Shown in pieces: positions 8,684 through 16,178 of a stretch of DNA of 35,387 nucleotides. Where the stretch lies: contig CAZFGT010000026.1 in NCBI GenBank assembly GCA_964518505.1, positions 1-35,387 of the forward strand. The letters are read 5' to 3'. The position numbers and the translations under genes are program-made. This stretch comes from DASPUH01 sp964518505 (GTDB lineage Bacteria; Chloroflexota; Limnocylindria; Limnocylindrales; CSP1-4). Every line of letters begins with the position of its first letter. The stretch's first letter is position 1. The notes beneath the pieces are model-generated. The model was not told the origin of the DNA and ran no database searches. It saw nothing but the letters and a program-made list of their open reading frames with translations.

Positions 8684-9186
8684 GCTTCGGTGACGGTCAC
8701 CGACGTGATGCTCACCGGCTGGGCGGGGCGATCCTGGGAACCCACGGGCGCCGTGGCGATCGCGTCGAGCGTCTCCTCGCCCGCCGTGAGACGGCCGAAG
8801 ATGGTGTAGTTGGGCGGCAGGCCGTAGTCGGCGTGCATGACGAAGAACTGGCTGCCGTTGGTGTTGGGGCCGGCGTTGGCCATGGCCAGCGTGCCCCGGC
8901 GGTACGGCAGGCGCACCGCCTCATCGTTGAAGCGGTAGCCCGGGCCGCCCCGGCCGGTGCCCGTGGGGTCCCCGCCCTGGATCATGAAGCCGCGGATGAC
9001 GCGGTGGAAGATGACCCCGTCGTAGAAGCCTTCGCGGGCCAGGAACACGAAGTTGTTGACGGCCAGCGGTGCCTCCTTGGGCAGCAGCTCGGCGGTCATC
9101 GGCCCGGCCGAAGTCTCGATCTGGACCGTGTAGGTGCGCTGCGGGTCGATCGTCAGCGGCGGCGGGGCGGGGTATTGCTTAGGCAT
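8680..9186 (-). CDS. Cyclophilin-type peptidyl-prolyl cis-trans isomerase
   Basis: This 168-residue cytoplasmic cyclophilin has no signal peptide. The catalytic region FHRVIRGFMIQGGDP contains R62, F67 and Q70, and GRGGPGYRFNDE and NTNGSQFFV complete the active-site blocks. It is expected to accelerate proline isomerisation during protein folding. The ATG is preceded by a purine-rich GGAAGAGG 5 nt upstream, so unlike many neighbours it appears to be translated from a normal ribosome-binding site. The GNAT gene follows with a 4-bp overlap. Confidence 0.92.
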   Translation of the reverse strand: MPKQYPAPPPLTIDPQRTYTVQIETSAGPMTAELLPKEAPLAVNNFVFLAREGFYDGVIFHRVIRGFMIQGGDPTGTGRGGPGYRFNDEAVRLPYRRGTLAMANAGPNTNGSQFFVMHADYGLPPNYTIFGRLTAGEETLDAIATAPVGSQDRPAQPVSITSVTVTEA

Positions 9187-9255
9187 GGGAACCTCTTCCG
9201 GCGGTGGGCGGCGAGCCGGCGGACCGGCTCACGAGGGTCATCTGGGTCGTCGCGC

Positions 9256-9269
9256 AGCCTACCGTAGGC
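9256..9269 (-). promoter_or_regulatory. Palindrome over a candidate -10 upstream of the cyclophilin gene
   Basis: GCCTAC and GTAGGC form an interrupted 13-bp palindrome (9257-9269). Its left arm contains the minus-strand hexamer TAGGCT (9261-9256). If this is the -10 of the cyclophilin-GNAT operon, the 5' leader would be about 60 nt. The palindrome could be an operator or chance. The rest of 9187-9403 shows no gene, RNA or repeat that I can support. Confidence 0.3.
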
Positions 9270-9403
9270 GTGGCCGTGGCGCTGGCGGAGCCGGCCCGCA
9301 GGGGTCGTCCAGCGGCCATCTCCCGGCTATCGCCGATCCCCCGTCTCACCACGGTGCGTGGTGCTATGCGTGTTGGAAGCCGTCCCGGGCGGCGCTCCAG
9401 GCC

Positions 9404-10147
9404 TCATGGGGCCCCGCCTGAAGGTGAACGACGAGGCCGCACCCGACGCCGACCGGCGGTGAGTCGCTTACCACCAACGTGGCTGGTGCCCGAGAGGAAC
9501 CAGATGCCGCCGGTCGACGCGCCCGGGTCGCGCCACCAGTGGAGGACCTCGCGGCTCGTGGCGGGCATCACGGCCCGAAGAGTGGCCGAGTGCCGCGCGA
9601 CCGCCGATCGATTCGAGGTGGTGTCGGGCAGGATGAGGATCCGTCCGACGACCCGAGGTCGCCAGCCGCGCTGCCCGCGCACCAGCTGCGGCACGATCCT
9701 CACCTTCCGGTCGAGCGCCCTGAGGGTGTCCTGGACGTCGACCAGCCTGGTCTTGACCTCGATGACGGCGACCACCGACCCTTGCTCACGCCAGGCGAGG
9801 ACGTCGACGCTGCCTCGTTCGCCGAAGTGGTTGAAGGTGAACTCCACCTCGCTCGCCCAGCCAAGGCCCTGCAGGCGTCGCACGATCGTCTCGACCACGG
9901 CGGCGTGCCCGGCGTCGAGCAGCCGGTACGCATCGGCGCCGCGATACCGTGGCTCGAGGTCCAGATGGATCCCCAGAGCAGCGCCGACCCTCCGAGCCGA
10001 TGTGAGTCCGACCCGCTCGACCTGCCCAAGCTCGAGCAAGGAGACCAGTTGCTGGCTTGTCCGACTCGACCGTCCGACGTCGACCTGGCGCAGGCCGCGC
10101 CGTAGCCGGACCACCCGGAAGAGGGCGCCGACGCGCATGTCGTCCAC
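9404..10147 (-). CDS. XRE-like HTH protein with PD-(D/E)XK-type nuclease-like domain
   Basis: This 247-residue protein has two parts. Residues 5-60 look like an XRE/Cro helix-turn-helix (RVVRLRRGLRQVDVGR, then LVSLLELGQVERVGL). Residues 80-160 have the core of a PD-(D/E)XK fold: E86, D115 in GSVDVLAW, then E130 and K132 in VIEVKT. It may be a DNA-binding protein with a nuclease or degenerate nuclease domain. No methyltransferase or toxin partner is adjacent, so a restriction function is not supported. The start is GTG at 10147 or ATG at 10138; neither has a clear ribosome-binding site. The C-terminal 35 residues are Arg-rich. Part of its 3' end is repeated in inverted orientation beyond the assembly gap. 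Confidence 0.6.
   Translation of the reverse strand: MDDMRVGALFRVVRLRRGLRQVDVGRSSRTSQQLVSLLELGQVERVGLTSARRVGAALGIHLDLEPRYRGADAYRLLDAGHAAVVETIVRRLQGLGWASEVEFTFNHFGERGSVDVLAWREQGSVVAVIEVKTRLVDVQDTLRALDRKVRIVPQLVRGQRGWRPRVVGRILILPDTTSNRSAVARHSATLRAVMPATSREVLHWWRDPGASTGGIWFLSGTSHVGGKRLTAGRRRVRPRRSPSGGAP
9469..9503 (+). repeat. Left copy of a 35-bp imperfect inverted repeat
   Basis: This stretch begins TACCACCAAC and ends GAGGAACCAG. It matches the reverse complement of 10393-10427 at 31 of 35 positions. It lies within the 3' coding region of the HTH/nuclease-like gene and encodes its GIWFLSGTSHVGG segment on the minus strand. Confidence 0.7.
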
Positions 10148-10210
10148 GAGACGCCATGGTGGCGCGCGTGTCTTGGCGAGCTCTTGCCGGCTCTAACGCC
10201 GCGCGACCCG

Positions 10211-10404
10211 GACGGCAACGCGGCCGCCTGGTTCCTCGCNNNNNNNNNNNNNNNNNNNNNNNNNNNNNNNNNNNNNNNNNNNNNNNNNNNNNNNNNNNNN
10301 NNNNNNNNNNNNNNNNNNNNNNNNNNNNNNNNNNNNNNNGGACGGCAACGCGGCCGCCTGGTTCCTCGCTCGCTGGACGGCAACGCGGCCGCCTGGTTCC
10401 TCGC
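10211..10404. repeat. Tandem 29-bp repeat flanking the gap (35-bp period)
   Basis: Three identical 29-bp copies begin GACGGCAACGCGGCCGCC and end TGGTTCCTCGC. They lie at 10211-10239, 10341-10369 and 10376-10404. The last two are separated by only 6 bp, giving a 35-bp period. The first copy ends exactly where the gap begins and the second starts one base after it ends, so the gap probably hides more copies. Confidence 0.85.
10240..10339. other. Assembly gap of 100 N
   Basis: Exactly 100 ambiguous bases, the usual scaffolding placeholder of unknown true length. Identical repeat copies border it on both sides, so a tandem array that could not be resolved is the likely cause. Confidence 0.97.
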
Positions 10405-10598
10405 GCGCACCAGCCTGGTTGGTGGTATGCGCGTCGGCGTGGGCCTGGGCCATGCGCTACCCATGATCCACGTTCGAAACGGGCCCCCACCAGAGATCCG
10501 AAGTCGCTCCAGATGGCCGCGATCACGCCTAGCACCATGCAGGCTGGTGACGCGTGGGATGGGCGCGCGGAGAGGCCGCAAGCCGCGCGCATGACCCA

Positions 10599-10629
10599 GC
10601 GACGCAGCGGAGCGTCGCGCTGCTACGCT
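10599..10629 (+). promoter_or_regulatory. Promoter and candidate operator of ilvD
   Basis: An extended -10, TGCTACGCT (10621-10629), ends 7 nt before the ilvD ATG, predicting a leaderless mRNA. Immediately upstream is an inverted repeat, GCGACGC (10599-10605), 6 nt, then GCGTCGC (10612-10618). It covers the -35 to spacer region, where a repressor would act. The stretch 10441-10598 before it shows no gene, tRNA or other element that I can support. Confidence 0.5.
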
Positions 10630-10636
10630 TCGGGGC

Positions 10637-12397
10637 ATGGCCAAGCACGACGCGCCGGCCGCCCCGATCCTGCCGTACGACCGGGTGAGCGACCCGGCCA
10701 AGCGGCATAGCGCGGCCCTCACCGACGGCCCGGACCGGGCGGCGGCGCGGGCGATGCTCAAGGCCATCGGCTTCACGGATGATGACCTGGCCAAGCCCAT
10801 CATCGGCGTGGCCACGTGCTGGATCGAGACCATGCCCTGCACGTACAACCAGCGGCGCCTGGCCGAGCATGTCAAGGCCGGCATCCGGGCCGCCGGCGGC
10901 ACGCCCATGGAGTTCAACACGATCGCCATCTCCGACGGCGTGTCGATGGGCACCGAGGGCATGAAGGCCAGCCTGGTCAGCCGCGAGGTCATCGCCGACT
11001 CGATCGAGCTGGTGACCCGCGGCCACCTGTTCGACGGTCTGGTGTGCCTGGTCGGCTGCGACAAGACGATCCCCGCCGCGGCTATGGCCGTCGGCCGCCT
11101 GGACCTGCCCGCGGTGATCCTCTACAACGGCACGATCTATCCGGGCGTGCTGGACGGCCGGCGCGACGCCACGGTCGTGACCGTCTTCGAAGCCATCGGG
11201 GCCTACCGCGCCGGCAAGATCACCGCCGAGCGGCTGTACGAGGTGGAGAACGCGGCCTGCCCCGGGCCGGGGGCGTGCGGCGGCCAGTTCACGGCCAACA
11301 CGATGAGCATGGCCTTGGAATTCCTGGGCCTCTCCCCGGGCGGCCTCAACGCCATCCCGGCCGAGCATCCGGCCAAGGACGACGCAGCCCGACGTTGCGG
11401 CGAGCTGGTCATGGACCTCGTGCGGGCGGATCGCCGGCCCAGCTCGATCGTCGACCGGCGCGCCCTGGAGAACGCCATCGCCGCCATCGCCGCCAGCGGC
11501 GGCTCGACCAACGGCGTGCTGCACCTGCTGGCCATCGCCCGCGAGTTCGGCGTGCCGCTGGAGCTCGACGACTTCGCCACGATCGCCGACCGGACGCCGA
11601 TCGTGGCCGACATGGTGCCCGGCGGCCGCTACACAGCGGCCGACCTGTACGAGGCCGGCGGGCTGGGCCTGCTGGTCCACGAGCTCGACCGGGGCGGCCT
11701 GATCCACGGCGACTCGCCCACGGTGGACGGCCGCACGCTCGGCCAGGTGGGCCGGGACGCGGTGGCCACCGCCGGGCAGCGCGTCGTGCGCCCCATCGAG
11801 GACCCCCTCAAGCCGACCGGCGGCCTGACCATCCTGCGCGGCTCCCTCGCCCCGGACGGCTGCGTCGTGAAGCTCGCCGGCCATGAACGCCGCCACCACC
11901 GCGGGCCGGCCCGCGTCTTCGACTCGGAGACGGCCTGCTACGAGGCCGTGCGGGCCCAGGCCATCAAGCCCGGCGATGTCGTCGTCATCCGGTACGAAGG
12001 GCCGGTCGGCGGGCCGGGCATGCAGGAGATGCTCAGCGTCACGGCCGCCCTCGTCGGCGAAGGCCTCGGCGAGTCGGTGGCGCTGCTCACCGACGGCCGC
12101 TTCAGCGGCGGCACGCACGGCCTGATGATCGGCCACGTGGCCCCGGAGGCGGCGCTGGGCGGCCCCATCGCGCTGGTCCACGAAGGCGACCCCATCGTCA
12201 TCGACGTCGACGGCAAGCGCCTTGACCTGGAGGTCGCGCCCGACGAGCTGGCCCGCCGCCGGGGCGCCTGGCGGCCGCCAGCGCCGCACTACCGCACGGG
12301 CGTCTTCGCCAAGTACGCCGCGCTCGTCAGCTCGGCCAGCGAGGGCGCCGTGACCGAGGTCCCGGCCGGGTCGCGCGACGCGGCCCGCCCGGCCTGA
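10637..12397 (+). CDS. ilvD: Dihydroxy-acid dehydratase
   Basis: IlvD dehydrates dihydroxyisovalerate and dihydroxymethylvalerate, the third common step of valine and isoleucine synthesis. At 586 aa it has normal length. The iron-sulfur cysteines are recognisable: C61 in VATCWIE, C141 in VGCDKTIPAA and C214 in GACGGQFTANT. Other conserved blocks are YNGTIYPG, SGGSTNGVLHLLAIARE and TDGRFSGGTHGLMIGH near the C-terminus. It has its own promoter, about 10 kb from ilvBNC, and no attenuator like that of ilvB was seen. The last 15 residues or so are Ala/Arg rich and probably dispensable. Confidence 0.96.
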   Translation: MAKHDAPAAPILPYDRVSDPAKRHSAALTDGPDRAAARAMLKAIGFTDDDLAKPIIGVATCWIETMPCTYNQRRLAEHVKAGIRAAGGTPMEFNTIAISDGVSMGTEGMKASLVSREVIADSIELVTRGHLFDGLVCLVGCDKTIPAAAMAVGRLDLPAVILYNGTIYPGVLDGRRDATVVTVFEAIGAYRAGKITAERLYEVENAACPGPGACGGQFTANTMSMALEFLGLSPGGLNAIPAEHPAKDDAARRCGELVMDLVRADRRPSSIVDRRALENAIAAIAASGGSTNGVLHLLAIAREFGVPLELDDFATIADRTPIVADMVPGGRYTAADLYEAGGLGLLVHELDRGGLIHGDSPTVDGRTLGQVGRDAVATAGQRVVRPIEDPLKPTGGLTILRGSLAPDGCVVKLAGHERRHHRGPARVFDSETACYEAVRAQAIKPGDVVVIRYEGPVGGPGMQEMLSVTAALVGEGLGESVALLTDGRFSGGTHGLMIGHVAPEAALGGPIALVHEGDPIVIDVDGKRLDLEVAPDELARRRGAWRPPAPHYRTGVFAKYAALVSSASEGAVTEVPAGSRDAARPA

Positions 12398-12419
12398 GCC
12401 GGCGGTCGGCGGCGGGCCC

Positions 12420-13310
12420 GTGCTGAAGGGCCACGTGCGCCTCAGCTTCAAGACGTCGCCCCAGCACGTCGAGTGGGCGACCCTGCGCGACACCTGGGCC
12501 CTCGGCGGTCAACTGGCCGTCTTCGAGGGCGTGTGGATGAATGACCACCTGACCGACATGGCCGAGCCCCCCGGGCCAAGCCTGGAGGCCCTCACCCTGG
12601 CCGCCACCCTGGCCCATCTCGTGCCCGGCAAGTGGATCGGCCACGCGGTCCTGTCCAACACGTTCCGGCACCCGGCCGTCCTGGCCAAGGCGGCTGCGGT
12701 CATGGACCACGCCACGGGTGGCCGCTTCATCCTGGGCCTCGGCGCCGGCTGGCACGAGGGCGAGCACGCCGCGTTCGGCATCCCGCTGCCGCCGATCGGC
12801 CAGCGCATCGACCGCCTGGAGAGCGCCGTGGCGGTGATCCAGGCCCTGTTCTCCGCCGCGGCGGCCGAGCCCCCAGGCGTGACCCGCCCCGATCCGTACT
12901 ACCCGCTCCAGGGCGCCATCGCCCTGCCCGCGCCGCTGACGCCGGGCGGCCCGCCGCTCTACCTTGGCGGCCAACGCCGCCGGGGCATCGCCCTTGCGGC
13001 TCGCGCCGCCGCGGGCTGGCTGCAGCCGGGCACCGACGCGGGCGACGCCGCGTACTTCGCCGGCCGCCGGGCGGACGTGATACGGGCGATGGGGGCCATC
13101 GGCCGTGATCCGGCCGGCTTCGCCTTCGTCGGCCAGGTGCACGTCGGCCCGTCGCGCGCCGATGCCGGGGTGGCCCTGGACCAGGCCCGCCGCATCGCCC
13201 GCGAAGGCGCCACCGAGATCATCCTGGGCATGCCGGCGGCCGGCGGCCCGGCAGCCCTCGAGCGGCTTGCCCGTGACGTCGCCGAGCCGCTCCGCGCCGA
13301 GCTTGGATGA
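12420..13310 (+). CDS. LLM-class (luciferase-like) probable F420-dependent oxidoreductase
   Basis: This 296-residue protein has the bacterial luciferase-like TIM-barrel pattern: residues 19-45 with AVFEGVWMNDHLTDM, then HAVLSNTFRHPAVLAKAAAVMDHATGGRFILGLGAGWHEGEH split around residue 90, and GPPLYLGGQRRRGIALAAR. Members of this class use coenzyme F420 or FMN to oxidise or reduce varied substrates. F420 is more likely here because the next gene is also of an F420-type family, but this is inference. It starts with GTG 22 bp after ilvD and overlaps the next gene by ATGA. The substrate is unknown. Confidence 0.8.
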   Translation: MLKGHVRLSFKTSPQHVEWATLRDTWALGGQLAVFEGVWMNDHLTDMAEPPGPSLEALTLAATLAHLVPGKWIGHAVLSNTFRHPAVLAKAAAVMDHATGGRFILGLGAGWHEGEHAAFGIPLPPIGQRIDRLESAVAVIQALFSAAAAEPPGVTRPDPYYPLQGAIALPAPLTPGGPPLYLGGQRRRGIALAARAAAGWLQPGTDAGDAAYFAGRRADVIRAMGAIGRDPAGFAFVGQVHVGPSRADAGVALDQARRIAREGATEIILGMPAAGGPAALERLARDVAEPLRAELG

Positions 13311-13789
13311 GCGGCCTCAGCCCTTCCGGCCACGAGCTGATCCGGGCGGCGCGGCGCGCCGTCCTGGCCACGATCACGCGCGACGGGCGGGCACGGCTCG
13401 TGCCCATCTGCTTCTGGATGCCTGACCTCCGCTCCGGTCCGGACGACGCCGACCACCCGCTCCTCGTCTACTCGGCGCTGGACGAGAAGCCCAAGACGGT
13501 GGCCGACCCGCTCCAGCTGGGCCGCGTCCGCGACCTCCTGGCCCGGCCGGCCGTGTCGCTCCTGATCGACCGCTGGGACGAGGATTGGCGCCGCCTGGCC
13601 TGGGTCCGCCTCGACGGATCGGCGCGCGTCCTCGGGCCTGCCCGACCGGGCGTGGCCGACGCTGCGGAACACGAGCTGGCCGTGGCCGGCCTGCGGGCGC
13701 GCTATCCCCAGTACCGGACCCACGACCTGGCCGACCGGCCCCTCATCCGGATGGCCGTCGATCGCGTCACCGAATGGGCCGCGGCGTGA
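13307..13789 (+). CDS. PPOX-class probable F420-dependent oxidoreductase (TIGR03668-like)
   Basis: This 160-residue split-barrel flavin/deazaflavin-binding protein has AARRAVLATITRDGRARLVP at residues 14-33 and VYSALDEKPKTV near 56-67. LLIDRWDEDWRRLAWVRLDG (about 86-105) contains the D-x-W-x-x-D-W-like signature of the TIGR03668 subgroup. Relatives bind F420 and reduce small electrophilic compounds; the natural substrate is undefined. Four-base overlaps at both ends tie it to the LLM-class enzyme upstream and the M20 peptidase downstream. Confidence 0.8.
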   Translation: MSGLSPSGHELIRAARRAVLATITRDGRARLVPICFWMPDLRSGPDDADHPLLVYSALDEKPKTVADPLQLGRVRDLLARPAVSLLIDRWDEDWRRLAWVRLDGSARVLGPARPGVADAAEHELAVAGLRARYPQYRTHDLADRPLIRMAVDRVTEWAAA

Positions 13790-15183
13790 GCGCCGAGCGC
13801 GTCCCTGGCGCGGACGGGTCCATCTCCAGCCTGGTCGGCCATCTCCAGGCGTTGCTCCGCCTGCGGACGGTCAACCCGCCGGGCGACGAGATCGTGGCCG
13901 CTCGCTACCTGGGCGGCATCCTGTCGGCCGCGGGCGTGCCATCCCGCATCCTGGAGCCCTTCCCGGGGCGGGGCGACGTCGTGGCCCGGCTGCGCGGTGA
14001 CGGCACGGGCGGCGGCCCGCTCCTCCTGCTGGGCCATCTCGACGTCGTGCCCGCCGATGCCGAGCGCTGGACGCACGACCCGTTCGGCGGTGAGCTCGAT
14101 GCCGGCTACGTCTACGGGCGTGGCGCCGTGGACATGAAGGGCATGGTGGCCATGTCGCTGCAGGTCGTGCTGGATCTCGCCGCCGAAGCCGTGGCCGCCG
14201 GCCTGGACCCGGCACACGACGCCATCCCGGGGCTGCGGCGCGATCTCATCTTCGCCGCCACGGCCGACGAGGAGGCGGGCGGCCTGTTCGGCGCGGGCTG
14301 GCTGGTCGATCACGAACCGGACCTCCTCCGCGCCGACGCGTGCCTGACCGAGGCCGGCGGGGTGAGCGTCCAGGTGGGCGCGCAGCGGCTCTACCCGATC
14401 CAGGTCGCCGAGAAGGGCTACCACCGTGTGCGGATCACCGTGCGTGGCGCGGCCGGGCACGCGGCCATGCCCCGCGCGGACAGCGCCGCCATCCGCGCCG
14501 CGCGGCTCGTGGAGCAGCTGGCCGTGCCCACGCCCCAACGGATCACGCCGGTCATGCGGCGGGCCCTCGAGCAGGTGGCGGGAGCCATCCCGTCGACGGC
14601 CGCCCTGGTCGCCCGGATCATCCACGCGGCTGATGGGGTCGCCGCCCTGGCGGCCATCGACGATCTGTGCCGCGAACCCGAGCGCCGTGCGCTGAAGGCC
14701 CTCCTGCGCGACACGATCAGCCCCACGATCATCCATGCGGGGGTCAAGGAGAACGTGCTGCCCGGCACTGCGGACGTGGTGGTGGACTGCCGGCAGCTGC
14801 CGGGCACTACCGCCGCCCAGGTGGAGGCACTGGTGGCGGCCCAGGTCGAGGCCGAGCTGTGGCGGCACTGCTCCACGGAGGTGCTGAGCCACGGCGAGCC
14901 GGTCGAACAGCCGCTCGACCACCCGCTGCTGGCCCTCCTCGGCGAGATCCTGCGGGCCCACGACCCCGCCGCCGTGCCGGTGCCGCTGCTGGCCCCCTTC
15001 GCCACGGACGCCAAGCACACCATCCGCCTGGGCATCCCGACCTATGGCTTCTCGCCCCTGCGCCTTGATCCCGACGAACCCTTCCTGGAGCGCTTCCACG
15101 GTGACGACGAGCGGGTCGCCGTCGACGCGCTGCGATGGGGCTATCCGGTCCTCGCCGACGCCGTGCGGCGCTATTGCGGCTGA
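13786..15183 (+). CDS. M20-family metallopeptidase (ArgE/DapE type)
   Basis: This 465-residue protein belongs to the dinuclear zinc amidohydrolases. Metal and catalytic residues are in place: H84 and D86 in GHLDVVPAD, D116 in GAVDMKGMV, and E162-E163 in ADEEAGG. The dimerisation domain starts near KGYHRVRITVRGAAGH, and the late histidine of the family may be in ERFHGDDERV. It may deacylate amino acids or cleave dipeptides; the substrate cannot be told from sequence. I took the GTG at 13786, which overlaps the previous stop (GTGA). An ATG at 13774 is possible. It closes the operon that begins at 12420 or at ilvD. Confidence 0.87.
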   Translation: MSAERVPGADGSISSLVGHLQALLRLRTVNPPGDEIVAARYLGGILSAAGVPSRILEPFPGRGDVVARLRGDGTGGGPLLLLGHLDVVPADAERWTHDPFGGELDAGYVYGRGAVDMKGMVAMSLQVVLDLAAEAVAAGLDPAHDAIPGLRRDLIFAATADEEAGGLFGAGWLVDHEPDLLRADACLTEAGGVSVQVGAQRLYPIQVAEKGYHRVRITVRGAAGHAAMPRADSAAIRAARLVEQLAVPTPQRITPVMRRALEQVAGAIPSTAALVARIIHAADGVAALAAIDDLCREPERRALKALLRDTISPTIIHAGVKENVLPGTADVVVDCRQLPGTTAAQVEALVAAQVEAELWRHCSTEVLSHGEPVEQPLDHPLLALLGEILRAHDPAAVPVPLLAPFATDAKHTIRLGIPTYGFSPLRLDPDEPFLERFHGDDERVAVDALRWGYPVLADAVRRYCG

Positions 15184-15217
15184 GGGCCGCTCGCGTGCGC
15201 GACGGGCCGCCCGGGTG

Positions 15218-15223
15218 TACGGT
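15218..15223 (+). promoter_or_regulatory. -10 hexamer, leaderless start of the small membrane protein
   Basis: TACGGT ends 6 nt before the GTG at 15230. It lies in the 46-bp spacer after the peptidase gene and would give the membrane protein its own leaderless transcript. Confidence 0.4.
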
Positions 15224-15229
15224 GCGGGG

Positions 15230-15577
15230 GTGTCCGCGCAGGTGACCCAGTCCACCCGATCGGCCGCCAAACGGGGCAGCCTGCTCCTGTCGCCGTTCGG
15301 GCTGACGTTGCTCGGCATCGCCCAGCTCACCGACTTCCTGACCTATCGGGCGATGCTCGCGGCCCACGGCGCCGCGGCGGAGCTCAACCCCCTGGCCGTG
15401 TCGCTCCAGGCGCACGGCCTCTTCTACGCCCTCGTCGCGAAGATCACCGTCTGGGCGCTCGTGGCGGCGATCGTGGCGGTGCTGGTCCGCGACCACCCGC
15501 GCCTGGCCTGGGGGGTCCTCGCCTTCGGCATCTTCGTGGGTGTCGTCGGGGCCTTGAGCAACCTCGCCACCATCTGA
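15230..15577 (+). CDS. Small DUF5658-like membrane protein
   Basis: This 115-residue protein has three hydrophobic segments: about residues 22-42, 60-85 and 88-112. The motif LTDFLTYRAMLAAHGAAAEL followed by NPL resembles the DUF5658 pattern, in which a polar Asp/Thr pair in the first helix precedes a conserved Asn-Pro. The function is unknown. The GTG start was chosen from the position of the -10 hexamer. The reading frame stays open upstream, but that part overlaps the peptidase gene and looks like its shadow. It is convergent with the MarR gene, with only 28 bp between the stops. Confidence 0.65.
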   Translation: MSAQVTQSTRSAAKRGSLLLSPFGLTLLGIAQLTDFLTYRAMLAAHGAAAELNPLAVSLQAHGLFYALVAKITVWALVAAIVAVLVRDHPRLAWGVLAFGIFVGVVGALSNLATI

Positions 15578-15605
15578 AGCCGCGCACCGGCAGCCGCGCG
15601 TCGCG

Positions 15606-16091
15606 TCAGCCGCCCGGCGGCGCCTTGATCAGCCGGCCCCGCGGCGTCATGGCCCGGTCCGCCAGCACCGCCACGGCCATCGCCACCAGGGCCCGGTCGT
15701 CGAGCGGCAGCGGCCGCACCACCGCCAGGAACTGGTCCGCCCGCGAGCGGTCGATGGCCGCCACGAGGGCCGCGCCCTCGGGCGTCAGCCGGAGGACGCG
15801 CTGACGGCGATCGGCCACCTCCTCCAGGCCCTGGGCCAGGTCCCGCGCGCGCAGCGAGGCCACCACGCGGCTCGCCGCGGACGGGGAGCGGCCGAGGAGC
15901 TCGGCGAGGTCCCCCACGGTCAGCGACGAGCTGCCGGCGATGGCATAGAGCGCCGCCAGCTGGGTGAAGCCCAGGCCGAGGGTGCCGAGCTGGCCAGCGA
16001 ACCCGATGACCAGGTCGCGCCACAGCGCCTTGCCCATCGCGATGGCGTCGGACAGCTGTCGCGGATTCTGCGGGGGCGGGGCGTCGACCAC
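15606..16091 (-). CDS. MarR-family transcriptional regulator
   Basis: This 161-residue protein has a winged-helix domain. LTVGDLAELLGRSPSAASRV at about residues 57-76 is the DNA-recognition helix-turn-helix, followed by a wing, EEVADRRQRVLRLTPEG, typical of MarR proteins. It is divergent from fabD. Its own promoter overlaps a TGCAA-N2-TTGCA palindrome, so autoregulation and control of the fab cluster are plausible. The precedent is FabT, a MarR-type regulator of fatty-acid genes in streptococci and lactococci, although this need not be an orthologue. The GTG start sits 6 nt after the -10, suggesting leaderless translation. Confidence 0.85.
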   Translation of the reverse strand: MVDAPPPQNPRQLSDAIAMGKALWRDLVIGFAGQLGTLGLGFTQLAALYAIAGSSSLTVGDLAELLGRSPSAASRVVASLRARDLAQGLEEVADRRQRVLRLTPEGAALVAAIDRSRADQFLAVVRPLPLDDRALVAMAVAVLADRAMTPRGRLIKAPPGG

Positions 16092-16097
16092 GCCGCG

Positions 16098-16126
16098 AGC
16101 CTATCCCGGCAGCGAGATCTATGCAA
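16098..16126 (-). promoter_or_regulatory. Promoter of the MarR gene
   Basis: A -35 hexamer TTGCAT (16126-16121) and a -10 hexamer TAGGCT (16103-16098) are separated by exactly 17 bp. The GTG start follows after 6 nt. The -35 lies inside the palindrome described separately. Confidence 0.68.
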
Positions 16127-16133
16127 TCTTGCA
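16122..16133. promoter_or_regulatory. Candidate MarR operator
   Basis: TGCAATCTTGCA is a palindrome of two TGCAA/TTGCA arms with a 2-bp centre. It overlaps the -35 of the MarR gene and lies about 33 bp upstream of the fabD -10. It is AT-rich against its surroundings. A MarR dimer bound here would block its own promoter and could influence fabD. Confidence 0.58.
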
Positions 16134-16162
16134 CACGAAACGCGGGGCGCGCCGCTCGGGCC

Positions 16163-16171
16163 TGCTACAAC
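16163..16171 (+). promoter_or_regulatory. Extended -10 of the fabD operon
   Basis: TGCTACAAC resembles the TGCTANNCT element seen elsewhere in the window. It ends 7 nt before an ATG that opens a 9-codon frame. No convincing -35 is present. Confidence 0.4.
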
Positions 16172-16178
16172 TGGGGCG

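Larger units (their letters stand above)
10190..10440 (+). pseudogene. Inverted C-terminal fragment related to the 9404-10147 gene, interrupted by the gap
   Basis: In one plus-strand frame the sequence before the gap reads RDPDGNAAAWFLA, and after the gap DGNAAAWFLA occurs twice, followed by RTSLVGG. The C-terminus of the neighbouring gene has RDPGASTGGIWFLSGTSHVGG. The shared RDP, WFL, TS and VGG positions, plus 31/35 DNA identity between 10393-10427 and 9469-9503, suggest the tail of a related gene in opposite orientation. Its 5' part is missing and its end is reiterated. The true extent is hidden by the 100-N gap, so it could instead be the end of a longer gene lost in the assembly. Confidence 0.4.

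Noticed and set aside
9187..9403. A small gene or RNA in the spacer between the cyclophilin and HTH genes
   Set aside because: No frame with a plausible start and composition, no tRNA-like fold and no terminator were seen. Only a possible promoter palindrome is supported.
10211..10404. CRISPR array
   Set aside because: The repeats are 29 bp, but the only visible spacer is 6 bp, the repeat has coding similarity to the adjacent gene, and no cas gene is present.
10441..10500. A tRNA, suggested by GTTCGAAAC at 10472-10480
   Set aside because: The flanking bases do not form a T-arm stem, and no acceptor stem or anticodon arm can be folded around it.
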